The notes beneath the pieces were generated by a model. It made no database searches, was not told the DNA's origin, and saw nothing but the letters and a program-made list of their open reading frames with translations. 7,759 nucleotides of DNA from Phormidesmis priestleyi (GTDB taxonomy: Bacteria; Cyanobacteriota; Cyanobacteriia; Phormidesmidales; Phormidesmidaceae), in assembly GCA_003242115.1 (NCBI GenBank), contig QBMP01000055.1:10574-18332 (forward strand). Direction: 5' to 3'. The position numbers were made by a program, and so were the translations under genes. Below are positions 1 through 7,591 of this stretch, in pieces. How positions within the stretch are numbered: position 1 is the stretch's first letter; every line of letters begins with the position of its first letter.

Positions 1-657
<657 letters not shown>

Positions 658-703
658 TCAGTCGCTAAAAGGAACTAGCCGGTCACAAATTAACAAGCAT
701 TGA

Positions 704-729
704 ACCATTGTATAGTAACCGCCAATGGT
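704..729. repeat. 7-base perfect inverted repeat upstream of dnaJ
   Basis: ACCATTG at 704-710 is the exact reverse complement of CAATGGT at 723-729, with 12 bases between. On the minus strand the loop contains TATACA, a -10-like string, so the repeat could be an operator or a 5' leader hairpin of dnaJ. It lies about 53-78 bases before the dnaJ start. The stem is short and AT-rich, and chance occurrence is possible. Confidence 0.35.
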
Positions 730-752
730 GGAGCGCCGCCTGTAAGAGTGCG

Positions 753-780
753 CTAATACCATTTATACCGTTCAAAACAA
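753..780 (-). promoter_or_regulatory. Weak extended -10 promoter candidate for dnaJ
   Basis: On the minus strand there is TTGTTT (780-775), a 16-base spacer, then TATTAG (758-753) preceded by TGG (761-759), which fits an extended -10 arrangement. TATAAA (767-762) lies just upstream as an alternative -10 without a matching -35. It would start transcription about 95 bases before dnaJ. Matches to consensus are partial (3/6 and 4/6), so this is only a candidate. Confidence 0.22.
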
Positions 781-849
781 ATTGAAGAATAGACGGATAG
801 CCGCACTTTTAGGGCGTCACCTGCTCGATTTCATGCAGCTTTTATTTGA

Positions 850-2901
850 TTATTCAATTGCTTCATAGTTAGCCGCGACGGTAGAGTCGATGTCAAATTC
901 TTCTTCAGCAGCGCGAAAAGCAGCGGGTGTCGGAGCCACTGGCGTCGGCGCTGGTGCGGCGGGTGTTGGCTGTGTGAAAGTCGCAGGCGCTGGGCTAGCG
1001 ACAGGCTCAGCCGCCGCCGGTTCAGGCGGAGCCATATTTGCGCCAGGCATCTGCATCTGACTATCGCCATGAAGGCTGTCGTGTTCTTCGCCTACCTGAC
1101 GATAAATCCCCGCCCCAATATCAAAAATAGTCTGCTGCAAAGCATCCAGTTTTTGCGATAGGATACCTGCCTGAGTGCTCTTATCGGCGATCGCTGCTCT
1201 CAATGCCTCGGCCTGACCCTCAGCTTGAGCCTTTAATTCCTCAGAAATAGTTTCGGCACTATCGCGCAGCGTCGATTCGTAGGTATAAAAGAGGGCATCA
1301 GCCCGATTTTGTAATTCTGCAACGACCTTGCGCTGCTCGTCTTCACCCGCATACATATCCGCTTCTTCGCGCATCCGGGCAATATCAGCCGAAGATAAGC
1401 CGCCTCGATTCGTGATTTTGATGCTTTGCTCTCGGTTGGTGCCTCGATCTTTAGCAGCTACTTGCAAGATACCGTTAGCATCAATTTCAAACGACACCTC
1501 AATTTGAGGGATGCCTCTAGGTGCAGGCGGAATCCCCGTTAGCTCAAATCGGCCCAGGCTTTTATTGTCGCGAGACATGGCGCGTTCGCCTTGCAAAGCA
1601 TGGACTTCGACCGACGTTTGGCCATCCGTCGCGGTCGAAAAAATCTGCGTTTTGCTCGTCGGAATCGTGGTGTTGCGTTCAATAATTTTGGTAAAGACTT
1701 CGCCCAGCGTCTCAATGCCCATTGAGAGCGGCGTCACATCTAGCAGCAGCAAATCTTTGACCTCGCCGCCCAAGACGCCTGCTTGAATAGAGGCCCCTAA
1801 CGCCACTGATTCATCTGGATTAATCGAGCGATCGGGCGCTTGGCCATTAAAAAATTGAGTGATAGCTGCTTGTACCGCCGGAATCCGCGTAGAGCCGCCG
1901 ACTAACAAAATTTTGTTAATGCCATCGACCGTTAGCTCAGCGTCTTTAAGCGCTTGCCTCACGGGTTCTAGCGTATCTTTGATCAGCTCGGCGGCTAGCT
2001 CTTCAAACTGCGATCGCGATAGCGTCATCTCCAAATGCTTTGGCCCGGTTTCATCGGCGGCAATAAAAGGCAGATTCACCGAGGTCTTAGTCATGCTCGA
2101 CAGCTCAACTTTGGCCTTTTCAGCCGCCTCTCGAATCCGCTGAAGAGCCATTCGATCATTGGTCAAATCCATGCCTTCTTCCTCTTTGAAGGCTTGTGTC
2201 ATCCAATTCACGATGCAGTTATCAAAATCATCGCCGCCCAGATGGTTATTACCAGAGGTAGCCTTGACTTCAAAAACGCCCTCGCCTAGCTGCAAAATCG
2301 AGACATCGAACGTGCCGCCGCCTAAGTCGAACACCAGCACCGTCTGATCTTGATCTTGCTTATCCAAGCCATAAGAAAGTGCCGCTGCTGTGGGCTCATT
2401 GATAATTCTGAGCACCTCTAAGCCCGCAATCGTGCCTGCGTCTTTGGTCGCCTGCCTTTGCGCATCGGTAAAGTAAGCCGGGACGGTAATGACCGCTTGC
2501 GAAACCGATTCGCCCAAATACGCTTCAGCATCGTTTTTGAGCTTTTGGAGCGTCATCGCTGAGATTTCTTGAGGCGTAAAGCTTTTTGCCCTAATCATGA
2601 CCTCGACGGTATCGTCTTTGCCGCGAGTACATTTATAGGGCACATGCGATCGCTCCGCTGTCGTGTCATCCCAGCGGCGACCGATAAAGCGCTTAATGCT
2701 GTGCACCGTATTTTCAGCATTTGTCACCGCCTGCCGCTTGGCCAATTGGCCAACCAACCGCTCACCGCCTTTGGCAAAGCCAACGATGCTCGGCGTCGTC
2801 CGCTCGCCCTCCGTATTTGGAATGACCACTGGCTTGCCGCCTTCTAACACAGCGACACAGCTATTTGTGGTGCCAAGATCGATACCGATGACTTTTCCCA
2901 T
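850..2901 (-). CDS. dnaK: Chaperone protein DnaK (Hsp70), DnaK1-type
   Basis: This is the ATP-driven Hsp70 that binds and releases unfolded polypeptides, working with the adjacent DnaJ and GrpE. The product is 683 residues from the ATG at 2901. The nucleotide-binding domain (1-380) shows phosphate-1 [10 protein letters not shown] (5-14), the catalytic lysine K70 in [10 protein letters not shown], phosphate-2 [10 protein letters not shown] (191-200) and the adenosine motif VGGSTRIP (334-341). The interdomain linker [13 protein letters not shown] is at 381-393, the beta-sandwich substrate domain at about 394-500 and the helical lid at about 501-605. A Pro/Ala-rich tether (619-661) leads to an acidic tail ending NYEAIE. 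The open frame extends 31 codons upstream to 2994, but that segment lacks Hsp70 character, and [14 protein letters not shown] is the standard beginning. The tail and the position near grpE and pilB match what I recall of cyanobacterial DnaK1 rather than DnaK2 or DnaK3; that paralogue assignment is inference. Confidence 0.97.
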   Translation of the reverse strand: MGKVIGIDLGTTNSCVAVLEGGKPVVIPNTEGERTTPSIVGFAKGGERLVGQLAKRQAVTNAENTVHSIKRFIGRRWDDTTAERSHVPYKCTRGKDDTVEVMIRAKSFTPQEISAMTLQKLKNDAEAYLGESVSQAVITVPAYFTDAQRQATKDAGTIAGLEVLRIINEPTAAALSYGLDKQDQDQTVLVFDLGGGTFDVSILQLGEGVFEVKATSGNNHLGGDDFDNCIVNWMTQAFKEEEGMDLTNDRMALQRIREAAEKAKVELSSMTKTSVNLPFIAADETGPKHLEMTLSRSQFEELAAELIKDTLEPVRQALKDAELTVDGINKILLVGGSTRIPAVQAAITQFFNGQAPDRSINPDESVALGASIQAGVLGGEVKDLLLLDVTPLSMGIETLGEVFTKIIERNTTIPTSKTQIFSTATDGQTSVEVHALQGERAMSRDNKSLGRFELTGIPPAPRGIPQIEVSFEIDANGILQVAAKDRGTNREQSIKITNRGGLSSADIARMREEADMYAGEDEQRKVVAELQNRADALFYTYESTLRDSAETISEELKAQAEGQAEALRAAIADKSTQAGILSQKLDALQQTIFDIGAGIYRQVGEEHDSLHGDSQMQMPGANMAPPEPAAAEPVASPAPATFTQPTPAAPAPTPVAPTPAAFRAAEEEFDIDSTVAANYEAIE
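1187..1194. repeat. HIP1 octamer GCGATCGC
   Basis: This is an exact GCGATCGC palindrome inside dnaK, in the lid-coding part. HIP1 is highly over-represented in many cyanobacterial genomes. Confidence 0.8.
2010..2017. repeat. HIP1 octamer GCGATCGC
   Basis: This is the second exact HIP1 copy, within the nucleotide-binding-domain part of dnaK. A one-mismatch variant GCGATCGG lies nearby at about 1828. Confidence 0.8.
2646..2653. repeat. HIP1 octamer GCGATCGC
   Basis: This is the third exact HIP1 copy, near the 5' part of dnaK. I found no exact copy in the pil genes of this window. Confidence 0.8.
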
Positions 2902-2926
2902 AATCCGTTTGGGTAATCCGTTTGGA
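2901..2926. repeat. 13-base tandem duplication abutting the dnaK start codon
   Basis: The 12-mer TAATCCGTTTGG occurs at 2901-2912 and again at 2914-2925, giving a 13-base period in direct tandem. On the coding (minus) strand this places two copies of CCAAACGGATTA directly before and overlapping the dnaK start codon. The GGA in the unit nearest the start is the only Shine-Dalgarno-like string there, and it is weak and close to the ATG. The duplication may influence translation initiation. Confidence 0.75.
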
Positions 2927-3074
2927 TAGTGCAGTTGTGAAGGGCCATAGCTAATCACGTGCAGCCTGAGACTTTTCACTACCCCCGGTGCCATCTTCCA
3001 AGACTTAATGATTGGTACCCAAATCCCTCAGCCCCTTGTGTAACGAGCCCAAAACATCAGGTATCCAAAAAGCA
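2902..3074 (-). other. grpE-dnaK intergenic region
   Basis: This is 173 bases between the grpE stop and the dnaK start on the minus strand. Part of it (to 2994) is open in the dnaK frame, but the encoded 31 residues are not Hsp70-like, so I treat it as leader. It contains the tandem duplication next to the start codon and a CACGTG palindrome at 2956-2961. I see no CIRCE element, no convincing -35/-10 pair and no strong terminator, so read-through from grpE is plausible. Confidence 0.55.
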
Positions 3075-3821
3075 TTAAGACTCAGATGACGACTCACCGT
3101 TCTCAGTAGAAGCATCCAGCGGCGTAGCTACTTTGACCATAGCGTGACGTAAAACACGCTCCCCTAAAACATACCCACGGACCAACTCATCAATAACAGT
3201 TCCTTCCGGATACTGATTAGTTGGCTCACGCATCACGGCTTCGTGCAAATTAGGATCAAACTCTTGCCCTTCACAGCGCATGGGAGATACCCCCAGCTTT
3301 TTGAGCGCCTCAACAAGCTGCTTATAAACGCCCTGATAGCTTTTGTGAATCGCCATTTCGCCGTCATTTTGGGGTTTGATGTGCGACCTTGCCCGCTCAA
3401 AATTATCTACCACCTCCAGCAAGTTAGTAATGGTATTACACTTGACTTGAACCTCTAAATTCTCTCGCTCAGTTGCCGTGCGCTTACGAAAATTATCAAA
3501 ATCAGCCGTCAATCGAGCAAACTGACCCGTTCGATCTTCCAACTGCGCTTTTAAGCTATCTACCTGCTGTTGAAGCACAGACCGAGCCCCGGCTTCTGCG
3601 GCAAACGCATCTTCTGCCGAAATATCATCCGGAAAATCGTCTAAACCGTCTTCAAGGCTCTTTTCTGCATCCGGACTTTGCGTTTCAACCTCTGCATCTA
3701 GCGCCTCTAAATCTATCTCAGTAGAAGCATCTTCTAAACGAAGCTCTTCAATGCCTGCCTCGTTCGCTGGCGTCGTGCCATCAATATTCTGCTGTTCGTT
3801 ACTATTGTCTGCGTCTGCCAT
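3075..3821 (-). CDS. grpE: Nucleotide exchange factor GrpE
   Basis: GrpE releases ADP from DnaK and so resets the chaperone cycle; it acts as a homodimer in the cytoplasm. The product is 248 residues from the ATG at 3821; a GTG directly before it (3822-3824) is an alternative that adds one residue. Residues 1-75 are acidic and low in complexity, as is common in cyanobacterial GrpE. A long helix suited to coiled-coil dimerisation spans about 80-125 and includes DFDNFRKRT (108-116). The C-terminal beta domain carries the family signature: [10 protein letters not shown] (188-197), then [20 protein letters not shown] (206-225) and AMVKVATP. A purine-rich stretch with AGGAG lies about 17 bases before the ATG, too far for an ideal ribosome site; GAGAG is closer. 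It is first in the minus-strand chaperone group, divergent from pilB. Confidence 0.96.
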   Translation of the reverse strand: MADADNSNEQQNIDGTTPANEAGIEELRLEDASTEIDLEALDAEVETQSPDAEKSLEDGLDDFPDDISAEDAFAAEAGARSVLQQQVDSLKAQLEDRTGQFARLTADFDNFRKRTATERENLEVQVKCNTITNLLEVVDNFERARSHIKPQNDGEMAIHKSYQGVYKQLVEALKKLGVSPMRCEGQEFDPNLHEAVMREPTNQYPEGTVIDELVRGYVLGERVLRHAMVKVATPLDASTENGESSSES

Positions 3822-3944
3822 CACTCTAAAACTCTCTACTCCTGACAGCTCATCACGAAGCGCCTATACCAGCTAATTTCATCGTCAGGCCCAGAGTCAC
3901 AGCAAAATTACCGTTACTTGAGCGAGCCATTTTGAAAGATGAAA

Positions 3945-3954
3945 TCTAGCTAGA
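3945..3954. repeat. 10-base perfect palindrome TCTAGCTAGA
   Basis: A perfect palindrome sits in the middle of the divergent region, about 124 bases from grpE and 216 from pilB. It could be a binding site for a dimeric regulator; no known consensus is matched that I recognise. Confidence 0.35.
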
Positions 3955-4016
3955 CAAATCCTATCTGAGCCTAACTATCCTGTCTATCTTAAGAGTTGGC
4001 GCTGCACTTGAGGAGC

Positions 4017-4039
4017 GGTTTTCCGTAACGGGTTTTCCG
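4017..4039. repeat. 9-base direct repeat GGTTTTCCG upstream of pilB
   Basis: GGTTTTCCG occurs at 4017-4025 and 4031-4039, a centre-to-centre distance of 14 bases. Closely spaced direct repeats upstream of a gene can be paired activator half-sites. They lie about 131-154 bases before the preferred pilB start. Confidence 0.4.
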
Positions 4040-4170
4040 AATCAATCTTTTTGACTCTAAGTTGAATCCATATTCACCTGCTTTGTGATTTAAGTACTAG
4101 CACAGACATTGCGCTAGAGCATGATCTGCGCTTTGTGGGCACAATCAAATCAGATTTTTTCGCATCGACC

Positions 4171-6171
4171 ATGACAAACACCTCATCTGCGCGAAAAGCA
4201 CTCGTTCTACAAAAGAGCTTTTCACCCTTTAGCAGCCAGCTCATTCAATCAGGCTTTGTAGACGGCAGCCAAATGCAGCAAGCATTGGTCGAAAGTCGCA
4301 AAACCGGACGGACGCTGACTGATGTTTTAGAGTCTATGACTGGCAAAGAACTCTCTCCGGAGCTACTGCGCCAGTACAAAAAACAGCAGCTCTTTGAACT
4401 CAAAATTCTCTATGGCATCGAATCCCTAGACCCTGAAGTCGAAAGCATCTCTGATACTCAAGTCACCGAGCTAATTGGTAGCTTAATTCCGGTAGATATC
4501 TGCCGTCGGCATCGCCTCGTGCCGCTTTCGCGCACCAGCGAAGGCGAAGCTATCTTGGTCCTGATCGCAATGGTCGATCCAGAAAACTTAGAGGCCCAGG
4601 ATGACTTAAACCGCATTTTACGGCCCCAAAAGATTCAGCTGCGCCGCATAGTCGTCACCGTTGAAGACTATCAGCGCCTGATGGCCCGGTACCTGGACGA
4701 GCAGGTAGCCAAGGAAAAACAACCCGTCCCTGTCGAAGTTAAAACAGATCTAGAAGATCTAGATCTAGATGGCGGCGAGTTAGAAGATGCCGGAGACGAA
4801 GACGCCGATCTGGGCGCAGCCTTGCAGGATGCTGGCGCAGCCCCTGTGATTGCGCTGGTTAACAAAATTTTGGTCAAAGCGCTTCAAGAAGGCGTTTCCG
4901 ATATTCACGTCGAACCCCAAGAAGAATTTCTGCGCATCCGCTTTCGCAAAGACGGCGTTTTAAAAGAAGCCTTTCCTAAACTGCCTAAAAAAGTCATTCC
5001 CGCAGTTTGCGCGCGCTTTAAAATTATTGCTGAGCTGGATATTGCCGAGCGCCGTCTTCCCCAAGACGGTAGAATCCGCCGCGTCTTTCAAGATCGCAAA
5101 GTAGACTTTCGCGTCAGTACGCTGCCTAGTCGCTATGGCGAAAAAGTCGTATTGCGAATCCTGGATAACTCATCGACTCAGCTAGGGCTAGGAATGCTGA
5201 TTACCGATGAAGAAACGCTGCACATCGTTCAAGACATGGCCAAAAAGCCCTTTGGCTTAATCTTAGTAACGGGGCCAACCGGATCAGGTAAAACCACAAC
5301 GCTGTATTCAGTGCTCTCAGAACGCAATGATCCTGGCGTCAACATCAGTACAGCTGAAGACCCCATTGAATATGCGCTGCCGGGGATTACGCAAGTGCAG
5401 GTCATTCGAGAGAAAGGCATGAACTTTGCCTCTATTTTGAGAGCCTTCTTACGGCAGGATCCCGATGTCATTCTAGTCGGTGAAACCCGTGACCCAGAAA
5501 CCGCTAAAACAGCTATTGAAGCTGCTTTAACGGGGCACCTAGTACTCACCACCTTGCACACTAACGACGCCGCAGGCGCAGTCTCTAGACTCGGTGAAAT
5601 GGGGGTCGAGTCCTTTCAGGTTTCTAGTTCTTTAATTGGCGTACTGGCGCAAAGGCTCGTTCGCCGGGTTTGCGCCGAGTGCCGAATCGCTTACACACCG
5701 ACGCCACAAGAGCTTGCCCGCTATGGCATGACGGCTTCTGGTGACGCGGCCTTGACTTTATATAAGGCCAATACGGTTGCCTCCGAAGATATCGGCCGTC
5801 TAAAAGATGCTGGTCAGCTTTGCGGCAAATGCCAAGGCGGTGGCTACAAAGGGCGCGTTGGCGTATACGAAGTAATGCGAGTTACTGAAAAATTACAGCA
5901 GATGATTTCTGACGGTGCGCCGACTGAACAAATTAAAGAAGCGGCTGTCGAAGATGGGATGCACACACTGCTAGCTTACAGTCTGAATTTGGTCAAAGCC
6001 GGACATACCACCCTAGATGAGGTCGAACGAGTGACCTTTACCGATAAAGGGCTAGAAGCTGAGCTAAAAGCTAAGCGAAAAAGCGTGCTCTCTTGCAGCA
6101 ATTGCGATGCCACCATGCACCACGAATGGATCGATTGTCCTTATTGCTTAACGCCGCGTTACAAGGAGTAA
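4171..6171 (+). CDS. pilB: Type IV pilus extension ATPase PilB (GspE/T2SSE family)
   Basis: PilB is the hexameric cytoplasmic ATPase that drives polymerisation of type IV pili, acting on PilC at the inner membrane. From the ATG at 4171 it has 666 residues. The N-terminal MshEN/T2SSE_N region covers about 15-175, followed by an acidic linker (185-213). The ATPase core has SDIHVEP (243-249), RLPQDGR (295-301), Walker A GPTGSGKT (368-375, K374), Walker B DPDVILVGE (430-438, E438) and the His box GHLVLTTLHTND (455-466). The usual PilB zinc site is present as C501/C504 and C551/C554. A further CxxC-X10-CxxC ribbon (C642, C645, C656, C659) closes the protein. An in-frame GTG at 4135 would add 12 residues, but MTNTSSARKALVL resembles the start I recall for cyanobacterial PilB; neither start has a clear Shine-Dalgarno sequence. 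It heads the pilB-pilT-pilC cluster. Confidence 0.97.
   Translation: MTNTSSARKALVLQKSFSPFSSQLIQSGFVDGSQMQQALVESRKTGRTLTDVLESMTGKELSPELLRQYKKQQLFELKILYGIESLDPEVESISDTQVTELIGSLIPVDICRRHRLVPLSRTSEGEAILVLIAMVDPENLEAQDDLNRILRPQKIQLRRIVVTVEDYQRLMARYLDEQVAKEKQPVPVEVKTDLEDLDLDGGELEDAGDEDADLGAALQDAGAAPVIALVNKILVKALQEGVSDIHVEPQEEFLRIRFRKDGVLKEAFPKLPKKVIPAVCARFKIIAELDIAERRLPQDGRIRRVFQDRKVDFRVSTLPSRYGEKVVLRILDNSSTQLGLGMLITDEETLHIVQDMAKKPFGLILVTGPTGSGKTTTLYSVLSERNDPGVNISTAEDPIEYALPGITQVQVIREKGMNFASILRAFLRQDPDVILVGETRDPETAKTAIEAALTGHLVLTTLHTNDAAGAVSRLGEMGVESFQVSSSLIGVLAQRLVRRVCAECRIAYTPTPQELARYGMTASGDAALTLYKANTVASEDIGRLKDAGQLCGKCQGGGYKGRVGVYEVMRVTEKLQQMISDGAPTEQIKEAAVEDGMHTLLAYSLNLVKAGHTTLDEVERVTFTDKGLEAELKAKRKSVLSCSNCDATMHHEWIDCPYCLTPRYKE
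4746..4770. repeat. AGATCTAGA tandem repeat and 14-base palindrome inside pilB
   Basis: AGATCTAGA occurs back to back at 4746-4754 and 4755-4763, and positions 4757-4770 form a perfect 14-base palindrome. In frame it encodes the DLEDLDLD segment of the acidic linker (residues 193-200) between the N-terminal and ATPase domains. It looks like a local slippage expansion in a tolerant linker. Confidence 0.7.
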
Positions 6172-6265
6172 CCTGCATTCTCTCGAATCTGCTCACCTTT
6201 AGTTTCACGAGCCCTATTCACCCCGAAGCTATATCTTTTGGGACACCTAAATCAGACTTACACCC

Positions 6266-6270
6266 AGGAA
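6266..6270 (+). promoter_or_regulatory. Ribosome binding site deciding the pilT start
   Basis: AGGAA at 6266-6270 lies six bases before the ATG at 6277. It favours this ATG over the in-frame TTG at 6238. It is the clearest Shine-Dalgarno sequence in the window. Confidence 0.75.
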
Positions 6271-6276
6271 AGTACT

Positions 6277-7395
6277 ATGGAATTGATGATTGAAGACTTG
6301 ATGGAAGAAGTTGTTGAGCGCGGTGGCTCTGATCTGCACCTATCAACCGGATTGCCTCCTTACATTCGTATCAGCGGACACCTAACCCCTACCGATCATC
6401 CGCCGATGAGTGCCGATCAGTGTCAGCGGCTAATTTTTAGTATGTTGAACAACTCGCAGCGCAAAATTTTGGAGCAAACTTGGGAGTTAGACTGCTCTTA
6501 CGGCGTTCGTGGCCTCGCCCGTTTTCGAGTCAACGTATACAAAGACAGGGGCACCTTTGCGGCTTGTTTGCGGGCATTGAGTTCTAAAATTCCGAGCCTG
6601 GACGTTTTGAATTTGCCGCCGATTGTGACGGAACTATCTGAAAAGCCTAGAGGCTTAGTGCTGGTGACTGGCCCCACAGGTTCGGGTAAAACCACGACGC
6701 TCGCTTCGATGATCAACAACATCAATTTGACTAGAGCTGAGCACATTTTAACGGTAGAAGATCCGATTGAATTTTTGTATGAGCCGATTAAGAGCTTAAT
6801 CCATCAGCGGCAAGTGGGTGAAGATACAAAAAGCTTTTCTAATGCTTTAAAGGGTGCTTTGCGAGAAGATCCAGACGTTATTCTGGTCGGTGAGATGCGT
6901 GATTTGGAAACTATTTCGCTCGCGATTTCGGCGGCAGAAACAGGGCACTTGGTATTTGGTACGCTGCACACCAGCTCGGCGGCGCAGACGGTGGATAGAA
7001 TTGTTGATGTGTTTCCGCCTGAACAGCACCAGCAGATAAGGGTGCAGCTTTCTAACTCTTTGGTGGCGGTGCTGAGTCAGACCTTGGTGACGAAGGCAAA
7101 CCCTAAACCGGGTGAATTTGGTCGGGTGATGGCGCAGGAAATTATGGTGGTTACACCAGGTATTTCTAATATGATTCGCGAAGGTAAAACGGCTCAAATA
7201 TATGGTGCGATTCAAACTGGGGGCCGGTTGTCTATGCAGACACTGGAAATGGCTTTGGCGGAGCTATACAAAAATAAGGTAATTAGCTTTGATGCGGCCA
7301 TGTCTAAAACGTCGCGTCCTGAAGAGCTACAGCGGCTGATTGGCGGATCGCCCAATGCAGCTAAAGCCGCCGCTAAAGCCGGTGGAACTCGCTAA
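6277..7395 (+). CDS. pilT: Type IV pilus retraction ATPase PilT
   Basis: PilT is the hexameric ATPase that depolymerises type IV pili, powering twitching and phototactic motility and DNA uptake in cyanobacteria. The product is 372 residues, the usual PilT length. An N-terminal PAS-like domain begins MELMIEDLMEEVVERGGSDL. The ATPase core shows Walker A GPTGSGKT (132-139, K138), Walker B DPDVILVGE (198-206, E206) and the His box GHLVFGTLHT (223-232). GISNMIRE at 295-302 is the counterpart of the AIRNLIRE retraction motif, followed by AQIYGAIQTGG; this separates PilT from PilB. The tail is Ala/Lys-rich (NAAKAAAKAGG). There is no zinc site, as expected for PilT. It lies 105 bases after pilB and is likely co-transcribed with it. 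PilU is a possible alternative, but the motif set and the position next to pilB and pilC favour PilT. Confidence 0.96.
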   Translation: MELMIEDLMEEVVERGGSDLHLSTGLPPYIRISGHLTPTDHPPMSADQCQRLIFSMLNNSQRKILEQTWELDCSYGVRGLARFRVNVYKDRGTFAACLRALSSKIPSLDVLNLPPIVTELSEKPRGLVLVTGPTGSGKTTTLASMINNINLTRAEHILTVEDPIEFLYEPIKSLIHQRQVGEDTKSFSNALKGALREDPDVILVGEMRDLETISLAISAAETGHLVFGTLHTSSAAQTVDRIVDVFPPEQHQQIRVQLSNSLVAVLSQTLVTKANPKPGEFGRVMAQEIMVVTPGISNMIREGKTAQIYGAIQTGGRLSMQTLEMALAELYKNKVISFDAAMSKTSRPEELQRLIGGSPNAAKAAAKAGGTR

Positions 7396-7423
7396 CGTTG
7401 GGCTGGTTGCTGTTCTGAAGCGT

Positions 7424-7473
7424 CACTGATGAATTTGAGTGGATTTATTCGGGTAGATTTATCAGTGCGTTTT
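7424..7473 (+). terminator. Hairpin plus short T-run between pilT and pilC
   Basis: CACTGATGAAT (7424-7434) pairs with ATTTATCAGTG (7457-7467): 10 Watson-Crick pairs and one G-U, extendable by a few weaker pairs, around a loop of up to 22 bases. TTTT follows at 7470-7473. It starts 29 bases after the pilT stop. It may be a partial terminator or an mRNA-end stabiliser that lowers pilC relative to pilB-pilT. The stem is AT-rich and the T-run short, so strong termination is doubtful. Confidence 0.4.
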
Positions 7474-7490
7474 GGGAAGTATCGCTGCTA

Positions 7491-7519
7491 TTGCTATGGA
7501 TAGAAGCGGTGTCTATGCT
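7491..7519 (+). promoter_or_regulatory. Weak promoter candidate for pilC
   Basis: TTGCTA (7491-7496) and TATGCT (7514-7519) are separated by exactly 17 bases, each matching the sigma-70 consensus at four of six positions. It lies after the pilT-pilC hairpin and about 72 bases before the pilC start, so pilC could have some independent transcription. Confidence 0.25.
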
Positions 7520-7567
7520 ATCAAAACCTTAGCCAAAAGCTAGTCAGAAGCGCTTTAAGTCACCAAC

Positions 7568-7588
7568 TATAGAGAAATATAGAGTAAA
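7568..7588. repeat. 10-base near-tandem repeat before the pilC start
   Basis: TATAGAGAAA (7568-7577) is followed at once by TATAGAGTAAA (7578-7588). The second AGAG (7581-7584) sits seven bases before the pilC ATG and is the only ribosome-site-like string, so the repeat presents two alternative weak sites. Confidence 0.45.
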
Positions 7589-7591
7589 ACA

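Larger units (their letters stand above)
3822..4170. promoter_or_regulatory. Divergent control region between grpE and pilB
   Basis: These 349 bases lie between the two divergently read starts and must contain the promoters of both the chaperone group and the pilus group. I found no good -35/-10 pair for either. For grpE, TATAGG preceded by TGG on the minus strand (near 3863-3871) is a weak extended -10. For pilB, TTGACT at 4051-4056 has no well-spaced partner. Other structure: CCTGAC (3841-3846) and GTCAGG (3884-3889) form a long-loop inverted repeat in the grpE leader, a 10-base palindrome lies at 3945-3954, and a 9-base direct repeat lies at 4017-4039. No small ORF here looks like a gene. 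Confidence 0.55.

Noticed and set aside
831..1070. Minus-strand 79-codon Arg/Leu-rich open frame.
   Set aside because: It lies in another frame across the repetitive Pro/Ala-coding end of dnaK, and its composition is a shadow of that region.
2956..2961. CACGTG palindrome in the dnaK leader.
   Set aside because: A six-base palindrome is expected by chance, and no regulator can be assigned.
2902..2994. 31-codon N-terminal extension of the dnaK frame.
   Set aside because: The encoded residues show no Hsp70 similarity, and the internal ATG at 2901 gives the canonical [14 protein letters not shown] start.
4071..4104. Possible cAMP-receptor (TGTGA-N6-TCACA) site before pilB.
   Set aside because: TGTGA and CACA strings occur, but the spacing and the second half-site do not fit the consensus.
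4135..4170. GTG start adding 12 residues to PilB.
   Set aside because: The downstream ATG gives an N terminus like the cyanobacterial PilB I recall, and the GTG has no ribosome site. It cannot be excluded fully.
1173..4203. CIRCE-like half-sites (GAGTGCT near 1173, AGCACTC near 4197).
   Set aside because: They are far apart inside coding sequences and no TTAGCACTC-N9-GAGTGCTAA pair exists, so there is no HrcA site here.
5229..5561. Minus-strand 110-codon open frame opposite the pilB ATPase core.
   Set aside because: It is antisense to the most conserved part of pilB and has no recognisable domain. A similar antisense frame opposite pilT (6498-6746) covers the matching Walker A region, which explains their likeness.
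6238..6276. TTG start adding 13 residues to PilT.
   Set aside because: The ATG at 6277 has a well-placed AGGAA and gives a typical PilT N terminus.
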